Assembly: GCA_002323535.1 (NCBI GenBank)
Contig: DCQT01000055.1
Span: 1-12,360 of the forward strand
Length of the DNA stretch: 12,360 bases
Direction: 5' to 3'
Origin: Bacteriovoracaceae bacterium UBA1511
Lineage (GTDB): Bacteria; Bdellovibrionota; Bacteriovoracia; Bacteriovoracales; Bacteriovoracaceae
Within the stretch, counting starts at the first letter, position 1. Each line of letters starts with the position of its first letter. Of this stretch, positions 1-5,605 are shown in pieces. A program made the position numbers and the translations under genes. The notes beneath the pieces are model-generated. The model had not been told where the DNA came from and did no database searches. It was given only the letters and a program-made list of their open reading frames with translations.

Positions 1-25
1 GCTCTACCAACTGAGCTATCAGGGC
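1..25 (-). tRNA. tRNA gene, 5' part only (isotype not determinable)
   Basis: Read on the minus strand, these bases give a 7-nt acceptor 5' strand (GCCCTGA), then TA at positions 8-9, a D-stem GCTC, the D-loop AGTTGGTA and the closing GAGC. This is the standard 5' portion of a class I tRNA. The anticodon lies outside the window, so the amino acid cannot be read; similar 5' halves occur in Phe and Thr tRNAs. A sigma70-type promoter lies upstream at 44-72. Confidence 0.88.
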
Positions 26-43
26 AACTTTTCAGTGGGATGG

Positions 44-72
44 ATATTACTGATTCGAATCTTCTCCGTCAA
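44..72 (-). promoter_or_regulatory. Sigma70-type promoter of the left-edge tRNA
   Basis: On the minus strand, TTGACG (72-67) is followed by a 17-nt spacer and TAATAT (49-44). Transcription would start around 37-38, about 12 nt before the mature tRNA 5' end at 25. This geometry matches the tRNA-Val promoter at the other end of the window. The -35 box is 5/6 and the -10 box 4/6 of consensus. Confidence 0.6.
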
Positions 73-121
73 CATAAAGTATTGGTTTTTTTAGCAAGTG
101 TTTTAAGTTAAATTAAAATTC

Positions 122-865
122 ATGAGCTTTAAAATTAACAAAATTACTCTTGAAACCAGTAACCTCAAAGTAAACGCACTAGCGTTCAAACCCAATGATC
201 CAAAAAGCGATTACTGCTGCGCATTTACTCACGGATACACCTCCCATAAAGGCTCGATCCTTCCCTGGGCCCAAAAAATGATGGAACTATCTATCCCAAC
301 AATTCTATTTGACTTGCCGGGTCATTTCTTAGGAAGCTTTCAAGAGGTCCAATCTTTTGAAGTTTTTAAAGAACAAACTCCAGAGCTTTTTAACCTTGCA
401 CATGAAGTCTTGGGAGAAGGGAGAAAATTAATCTCAGGCGGGCATAGCCTAGGCGCCTTATTTTCTTTAATCCATGGCCAGAGCAATCAACCTAAACTTA
501 TTTTCTGCGCAGGGCTTGGGCTAAGTGACCCTGCAAAAACTCACCTATTCCAAACCCCATTTTTCAAAGATACGATGAATCTTAGATCAGAGCTCATCTC
601 AAAATCCATCGCTCCTGAGGTAGTGTTCCCGTGGATTTCAGAGACAAAGCAAAACATTAGTTGTGAAAATAAAAGAATTAGTCTTGTTGCCGGTAAAGAT
701 GACATCATCATCGATAGAGAGGTCGGGTTAAACCGTTTGGGAGATATCTTAAAAAAGAAAAATCATGTAGAAATTATTACACCTCCCTCTCTTCCCCATC
801 ATCAACCAGAAAGAGCAGGGGTTTATTTAAAACAAACTGTTAGGAATCTTTTAAATTTGCCCTAG
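122..865 (+). CDS. Alpha/beta hydrolase-fold protein
   Basis: A 247-residue serine hydrolase of unknown substrate, probably cytoplasmic because no signal peptide or membrane segment is visible. It has an oxyanion-type HG motif (residues 37-38, in FTHGYTSHKG), an FDLPGH segment (63-68), the nucleophile elbow GHSLG (107-111, Ser109), a likely acid in GKDD (Asp193/194) after a hydrophobic strand, and candidate catalytic His226/227 near the C-terminus. Order and spacing fit the alpha/beta hydrolase catalytic triad. The leader before the ATG is very AT-rich and shows no clear Shine-Dalgarno sequence. It is the only complete plus-strand gene, and its last 26 nt overlap the 3' end of the convergent minus-strand gene. 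Esterase, lipase-like or dienelactone-hydrolase-like activity cannot be told apart from the sequence. Confidence 0.85.
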   Translation: MSFKINKITLETSNLKVNALAFKPNDPKSDYCCAFTHGYTSHKGSILPWAQKMMELSIPTILFDLPGHFLGSFQEVQSFEVFKEQTPELFNLAHEVLGEGRKLISGGHSLGALFSLIHGQSNQPKLIFCAGLGLSDPAKTHLFQTPFFKDTMNLRSELISKSIAPEVVFPWISETKQNISCENKRISLVAGKDDIIIDREVGLNRLGDILKKKNHVEIITPPSLPHHQPERAGVYLKQTVRNLLNLP

Positions 866-1613
866 AGTATGCCGCTTTTACATCAAGTTTTTCATCAACA
901 GATGACAAATTTAAATACAATGTAACTAGGAAGATTCCTAAAAAGGTAAACTCAGATGGAAGCTGTTTTCCTTGCTTAAATAAAAATGAAAAGACCTGAT
1001 GAAATGAATCTTGAAAATCTTTCATACTAAATTTGATTGGTGTATTTAAAGCTTCGCCAAAGTGAGCACTAAAAAGTTTTTTCATTTCATTTTTTATCTC
1101 TTCACTATCACTTTCATCAATAAGCTTAATTTTAATCAACCCTTTCTCAAATACGTCTTCTTTTTGCTCATAAAATCCCTCGTAAACTTCTGATAAACCG
1201 GCCCGAAAACATCTGGAGAAATCAAACCACATTCCATTGGCTTCAAAAAAAATAGTTTCATCCCCAAGGTTAAATCTCTCTGATCTAAGATCTAAAAAGA
1301 TTGCGCCTTCTGCTCTTATTTGAGAAAAGAACAACTCTAAAACAGACTCGCCATAAGCTTTATTAGTAATTTTTGAATTTTCGGAAAATTCTGAGTCCAA
1401 GGTTTGAAACTCAATATTCACCGGAAGTTGATCTTCTAACTTTTTTGAATGTCCATCTACACCGCTATTGAAGAGATAGTTAAAGCCCATTTTTGACATT
1501 TTTATAGATAGATCAGGAATATTTATAATTTCAAAAAGTTTTGGAGAAATAAAAGGGAGAAAATCCTTAAGAAAGCCTGGGGCTATATCTGTGATGTTTT
1601 GTTTACTTTCCAA
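840..1613 (-). CDS. Hypothetical protein, last gene of the coiled-coil/pyk operon
   Basis: Unrecognised protein of about 257 residues, no signal peptide or clear membrane helix. The frame is open up to a GTG at 1682, but that start would overlap the upstream SDR gene by 100 nt and has no Shine-Dalgarno. A TTG at 1613 is preceded by GGGAGG with a 5-nt spacer, cutting the overlap to 31 nt, so I prefer it. The C-terminal third contains GAIFLDLR, WFDFSRCFRAGLSEVYEGFY and LPSEFTFLGIFLVTLY segments. These loosely resemble the helical region after the catalytic core in ABC1/AarF/UbiB-family proteins, but no kinase motifs are seen, so this is only a weak hint. It follows the SDR gene directly and is probably translationally coupled to it. 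Its stop lies inside the convergent hydrolase gene. Confidence 0.7.
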   Translation of the reverse strand: MESKQNITDIAPGFLKDFLPFISPKLFEIINIPDLSIKMSKMGFNYLFNSGVDGHSKKLEDQLPVNIEFQTLDSEFSENSKITNKAYGESVLELFFSQIRAEGAIFLDLRSERFNLGDETIFFEANGMWFDFSRCFRAGLSEVYEGFYEQKEDVFEKGLIKIKLIDESDSEEIKNEMKKLFSAHFGEALNTPIKFSMKDFQDSFHQVFSFLFKQGKQLPSEFTFLGIFLVTLYLNLSSVDEKLDVKAAYSRANLKDS

Positions 1614-2983
1614 AGATGCCTCCCAAAAGCTCTCATAACAAGTAGATGAAAAATTGCTTGTGTGTAACGATAAATATACCACGGAAGATTAGGTCTAAAC
1701 TCATGAATCGCAGCAATGATATATTTTTTATCCGATGACTCACGAAATTCCAATCGACCACGACCGCTGTAATCAGCAAGCACCCCTCCTGCGATATAAA
1801 ATAACTGTCGAGAAGTTGAACTTCTATCAGGTGAAAACTTTAAAACAAGTAGCCTTACACCAAAAAGATTAAACGAAATAAACTCATCCGTAGATTTCAC
1901 TCGAAACACGAGGAAGCTTAAAAACTTTGGAAGCCAAGTCATGTATTCACTCGCAACCCACGCAGCATCTTTTCCACTGGGAAGAATGAAACGCTGAACA
2001 GACCTAACTTCTTCAGACTCTAAAACAGGTCTGTAAATTCGTTCATGTTTATTTAGTCTTTTTTTCTTAAAATAGCTAAAAGATCTCTTCAGAGAATCCT
2101 CAAACTCAGTGTTTGTCACAATTGTCTCGTCAACGGGAACACTGTTGGCGTCATTCATATTATGCTTCAGACTTGAAACCAAAGGCCTGACAAGACTGAT
2201 AGGCGCCCTTGAGATTAGACTTACCCACAACGTCGATAACTTTGGAGAAACATAAGGAACATTAATAAATGTAATTTTTCTTTTAAGAACTTTTGATGTT
2301 TTTTTTAAAAGCTCAACGTAGGGATAAGACTCAGGGCCTACAACATTTACTATCTTCGCCTCTGTCGAAAACGCTAAGTTTTTTGAGATAACTTCAACAA
2401 GATCAATTAAATCAACGGGCTGGCACTCAGACTTTGTCCATGCAGGACAAACCATTAATGGCAAACGTTTTACAAGCTTTACCATCATCTCAAAAGATGA
2501 TCCATAAGGACCTAAAATTAAACCGCACCTAAAAACAGTAGTAGGGATTTCACTGGCCTGCAAAGTTTTTTCTACTTCTAATCTGGAGGCCAAATGATTG
2601 GATAAATTATTTGTAGCGGGGATTATCCCTGAGAGATAAATAATTTTTTTTACCCCACGTTTTCTTGCGGCCCTTGAAAAATTATCGGCCATGATAAGGT
2701 CAAAATCTCTAAAATTTCCTTGAGACAACTGAGCTGTTGGAATCATGGAGTGAACGAGATAAATGGCCACATCAACATCAATAAGTGCCGCATCCGCGTC
2801 CAAAAGAGAATAGAGGTCACAACTTCTCCAGGAAAGCCGTTCACTCCATCGCTGTCCTTTTGAGTCTCGACAAAAACCAACAATATTGTAATCCGTTGTT
2901 TGAAGAAGATACTCGATGAGGTTTCTTCCAATAAACCCACTGGCCCCAGCAATACCTATTGTTAATTTTTTTTGTTCTTCCAT
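1583..2983 (-). CDS. YbjT-like atypical SDR, NAD(P)-binding protein with DUF2867-type C-terminal domain
   Basis: 466 residues. The N-terminal Rossmann domain (about 6-290) carries GASGFIGR with the nucleotide-binding glycines G13, G16 and G19, followed by YLVHSM and YLSGI strands. The usual SDR YxxxK catalytic pair is replaced: the region reads NHLASRLEVEK (129-139), so His and Arg stand where Tyr and Lys would be, as in atypical SDRs of the YbjT/NmrA/NDUFA9-like type. The segment LPLMVCPAWTKSECQPV (174-190) and the C-terminal part (about 320-460), with IAGGVLADYSGRGRLEFR, HEFRPNLPWYIYRYTQ and VMRAFGRHL, match the family of YbjT-like proteins with a DUF2867 domain. Length is typical. The reaction is not known. 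Its ATG overlaps the end of queG by 22 nt, so coupled translation is likely. The ribosome site is weak. Confidence 0.88.
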   Translation of the reverse strand: MEEQKKLTIGIAGASGFIGRNLIEYLLQTTDYNIVGFCRDSKGQRWSERLSWRSCDLYSLLDADAALIDVDVAIYLVHSMIPTAQLSQGNFRDFDLIMADNFSRAARKRGVKKIIYLSGIIPATNNLSNHLASRLEVEKTLQASEIPTTVFRCGLILGPYGSSFEMMVKLVKRLPLMVCPAWTKSECQPVDLIDLVEVISKNLAFSTEAKIVNVVGPESYPYVELLKKTSKVLKRKITFINVPYVSPKLSTLWVSLISRAPISLVRPLVSSLKHNMNDANSVPVDETIVTNTEFEDSLKRSFSYFKKKRLNKHERIYRPVLESEEVRSVQRFILPSGKDAAWVASEYMTWLPKFLSFLVFRVKSTDEFISFNLFGVRLLVLKFSPDRSSTSRQLFYIAGGVLADYSGRGRLEFRESSDKKYIIAAIHEFRPNLPWYIYRYTQAIFHLLVMRAFGRHLWKVNKTSQI

Positions 2984-3828
2984 TTTAAATTCTTAATTAG
3001 CCCGTCACGCCCAGTTCGCTCAAAGGAAGTATTTTTCCAATCACGCTTAAATTGCTTTTTGCTAATACCTTCTAACTCATATTTTAATTCATCATTAGGT
3101 TTTTCCAAAAACATCTTTTTAATTTTCTGTTGATCATTTGATAGATCGTAGTTTTTGGTTTCCACATACCGAAAACTTCTATCATTCCATGGACATACCT
3201 CTTGGCAAATATCACAGCCAAAAATCTCATCCATCTTCTGGTAATTACCTGGCGGGATTGAATCGTCTTTAAATTTTTCTATAGTGAAATAAGGAACACA
3301 TTTTGTTGATTCAACTGTTCTGGATATCGGGTCAATCGCATCGGTTGGGCAAGCATCAATACAACGCGTGCATTGTCCACAATGATCTGTCTCAAAAGGA
3401 GCGATTTCAATTTGATATTTTTTATCTAAAAGAATATGCCCAATCATCACATAACTACCCACGTGACGATTGATAAGCATCGAATTTTTTCCAAACCAAC
3501 CAAGTCCACATCGATAGGCTAAGTCCCTATCTAAAACCGGTGCTGTGTCGCAGACAGTTTTAGCTGTCGCGTCTTTAAAGTACTTATCTTTGATACTTTC
3601 AAGAGAATCCCAGATGTGCTGGTGATAGTCTCTCCCTGAAAAACCAAAAGTGTAGCCACCAATTCGATTTTGTTTAAAGTTATCTTGAAGAAACTTTTTA
3701 TCCGCGCGGTAGTCAAATAAAAATGAAAAAGCCGACTGAAACTCAGGGAAATAATTTTTCAGATTTTCTCGAAGACTTTGTTTTTCTCCTTCGAGATATT
3801 TCATCTCCGCGTTTTTATTTTTTTTCAC
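2962..3828 (-). CDS. queG: Epoxyqueuosine reductase (QueG); N-terminus probably lies further upstream
   Basis: Catalyses the last step of queuosine synthesis, reducing epoxyqueuosine to queuosine in tRNA, using cobalamin and two [4Fe-4S] clusters in the cytoplasm. Residue numbers here count from the GTG at 3828 (288 aa). The family motif DTAPVLDRDLAYRCGLGWFGKN (94-115) includes the putative catalytic Asp94. Cluster ligands are C150, C153, C156 and C160 (CGQCTRCIDACP) plus C177, C205, C208 and C212 (GCDICQEVCPWN). The C-terminal TSFERTGRDGLIKN is the usual end of short, HEAT-less QueG proteins. The GTG is the first conventional start in frame, but it would remove the usual N-terminal alpha/beta element. 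The frame upstream (3829-3930) is open and QueG-like (NLLRELKIVDFGYTED, EGYKNWV). An AUA codon at 3924 with an upstream AGTAGGT would give 320 aa. The gene lies directly behind pyk in the same frame. Confidence 0.92.
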   Translation of the reverse strand: MKKNKNAEMKYLEGEKQSLRENLKNYFPEFQSAFSFLFDYRADKKFLQDNFKQNRIGGYTFGFSGRDYHQHIWDSLESIKDKYFKDATAKTVCDTAPVLDRDLAYRCGLGWFGKNSMLINRHVGSYVMIGHILLDKKYQIEIAPFETDHCGQCTRCIDACPTDAIDPISRTVESTKCVPYFTIEKFKDDSIPPGNYQKMDEIFGCDICQEVCPWNDRSFRYVETKNYDLSNDQQKIKKMFLEKPNDELKYELEGISKKQFKRDWKNTSFERTGRDGLIKNLKWKNKKN

Positions 3829-3930
3829 CCAATTTTTATAGCCCTCAAAGCTTGAAGCGCTAGAATCTTCCGTGTACCCAAAATCAACAATTTTTAATTC
3901 ACGAAGAAGATTTGAATCAAATATAACTAC
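3829..3930 (-). other. In-frame upstream coding extension of queG without ATG, GTG or TTG
   Basis: These 34 sense codons run from the pyk stop codon (TAG, 3933-3931) to the queG GTG without a stop and without any ATG, GTG or TTG in frame. They encode a segment (LRELKIVDFGYTED...EGYKNWV) that fits the missing QueG N-terminus. The best start candidate is ATA at 3924-3922, preceded by AGTAGGT (one mismatch to AGGAGGT) with a 4-nt spacer. ATT at 3891 is possible but lacks a Shine-Dalgarno. The extension is in the pyk frame, so stop readthrough would also translate it. Confidence 0.65.
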
Positions 3931-5598
3931 CTACTTGTTTAAAATCTCGATCGCCCCAGTTGGACACTTTTCAACGCACTCCATATCAAAAGTGCATCGC
4001 TCAGCTTTTATGGCATTAATATTTACATGTCCGTATCCGTCTATTGGCTTTTTCCATATTCCATGAGGACAAGTAGAGACACAGTTAAAACAAGTCGCAC
4101 AAGAAAAAGTATCTAGATTGATCTGTCCTTCAGAGAACTCACTCGTCACCAGAGTGTCTGATCCTCCACGTACCTTTGGCGTATCTTTAATGATTTCAAC
4201 TCGAATATTATTAGATTTACCTTCTTGAAAAAACTGCCCATCCCCGCGAGAAATGACCAGCTTATCACCGTTTTGAAGGCCCAGCTTGTTTTTGATTTTA
4301 TTTATCACTACATTTTCAATATCTTCAGCGTCATTTCTCTCATTAACGAGAAATGGAGTTACCCCCCAATAAAGACTCATACGCCGTGCGACTTGAATAG
4401 AGTTAGTCACACCAAGCGCTTGAGTAGTTGGTCTAAACCTGGTGAGCTTTAAACAACTATTCCCTGATTGAGTAACGCAGACAATTCTTTTTGCCTTAAT
4501 CTTCTCCGCAATTAAGGAGCAAGCAACCATTATTGAAGCACTTACAGAACTCAAATCAACATTTCTCATCAATGGACGCTCTTTTGGTTTCTTTTCCGCT
4601 TCAAGCACAATATCACTCATCATTTGAATACTTTCAATAGGGTACTTACCCGCCGCGCTCTCGCCAGACAGCATGACAGCATCAGTTCCATCCCAAATTG
4701 CATTCGCCACATCACTAGCTTCCGCTCTTGTTGGAGAGGGATTATCCATCATGGACTCAAGCATTTGAGTGGCCGTTATAACCGGGCAGCCTACTTTATT
4801 GCATTTATTAATAATTTCCTTTTGAACAGCGGGGACAAGGTGGTTTCCTAGCTCAACCCCCATATCTCCTCGAGCAACCATGATCGCATCACTCACTTTA
4901 ATGATCTCATCAATATTTTTGATTGCTTCAGGTCGCTCAATTTTTGCCACAACTTTTTGAGAACACTTCAATTTATGTAGTAAAAACTTTACCTTTTTTA
5001 TATCCTCAGCATTTCCTACAAAGGATAGCGCAAAGTAATCAACCTCATTTTTTATCCCAAACATAAGGTTTTTCTTATCTTCTTTGGTAAAGGCTGCCGC
5101 GGAAACCTTAGAGTCCGGAAGATTAATCCCTTTTCTTGGCTTAAGGATTCCGTCATTTAAAACCTCAATAACAAGGTATCCATCTTTTTTTTCGGTGCAC
5201 TTGGCTGTTATTTTACCATCGTCAAATAGGACGCGCTCACCAGTGTTAAGATCGTCAAATATATATTCATAATCACTAAAAATTTTTTTATCTGAATCAA
5301 CTGAGACTAAATTATCTTTTCGACCTAAATAATACATATCACCAGCTTTGAGGTCTAGAGTACCATCAAGCTGGTCTACCCGAATTTTTGGCCCTTGAAG
5401 GTCCATCAAAATACCAACTGTTTTTTTTGCTTCTTTTGAAACTTCTCGAATTGATTCTATGACTTGCTTATGGCCTTCATGATCACCATGACTCATATTC
5501 ACTCTAGCGACATCCATGCCTGCATGTATCATTTTTTTTATCTGGCTTTTGGTATTTGTCGCAGGGCCAATTGTTGCAACGATTTTGGCGCGTCTCAT
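3931..5598 (-). CDS. pyk: Pyruvate kinase with C-terminal 2x[4Fe-4S] ferredoxin-like domain
   Basis: Converts phosphoenolpyruvate and ADP to pyruvate and ATP, the last step of glycolysis. Residues 1-470 form a normal pyruvate kinase: KIVATIGPAT (5-14), NMSHGDH (34-40), the active-site signature VVAKIERPEAI (216-226, Lys219, Glu221), metal-binding Asp245 in ARGDMGVELG, and ITATQMLESM (274-283, Thr277). In GPKIRV (69-74), Lys71 replaces the Glu typical of K+-dependent enzymes. After a short linker come about 60 extra residues of ferredoxin type: CATCFNCVSTCP (C500, C503, C506, C510), then CTFDMECVEKCP (C535, C541, C545, with Asp538 in the position of the second Cys). Total length 555 exceeds the usual ~470-480. 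The start is supported by AGGA with a 5-nt spacer to ATG; this ribosome site overlaps the stop of the coiled-coil gene, so translation is probably coupled. The extra domain differs from the PEP-utilising C-terminal domain of Bacillus-type enzymes. Confidence 0.96.
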   Translation of the reverse strand: MRRAKIVATIGPATNTKSQIKKMIHAGMDVARVNMSHGDHEGHKQVIESIREVSKEAKKTVGILMDLQGPKIRVDQLDGTLDLKAGDMYYLGRKDNLVSVDSDKKIFSDYEYIFDDLNTGERVLFDDGKITAKCTEKKDGYLVIEVLNDGILKPRKGINLPDSKVSAAAFTKEDKKNLMFGIKNEVDYFALSFVGNAEDIKKVKFLLHKLKCSQKVVAKIERPEAIKNIDEIIKVSDAIMVARGDMGVELGNHLVPAVQKEIINKCNKVGCPVITATQMLESMMDNPSPTRAEASDVANAIWDGTDAVMLSGESAAGKYPIESIQMMSDIVLEAEKKPKERPLMRNVDLSSVSASIMVACSLIAEKIKAKRIVCVTQSGNSCLKLTRFRPTTQALGVTNSIQVARRMSLYWGVTPFLVNERNDAEDIENVVINKIKNKLGLQNGDKLVISRGDGQFFQEGKSNNIRVEIIKDTPKVRGGSDTLVTSEFSEGQINLDTFSCATCFNCVSTCPHGIWKKPIDGYGHVNINAIKAERCTFDMECVEKCPTGAIEILNK

Positions 5599-5605
5599 AT
5601 AAATC

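Noticed and set aside
52..61. Perfect 10-bp palindrome GATTCGAATC that resembles a tRNA T-loop
   Set aside because: The flanks do not pair as a T-stem, and it lies within the spacer of the tRNA promoter. No tRNA remnant or attachment site can be supported.
840..900. Shared bidirectional terminator at the convergent gene ends
   Set aside because: No stem-loop with a T-tract was found on either strand; the two coding regions simply overlap by 26 nt.
2743..2952. Minus-strand open frame inside the SDR gene
   Set aside because: It lies wholly within the Rossmann-domain coding sequence in another frame, with no domain or ribosome site; the SDR motifs are unambiguous.
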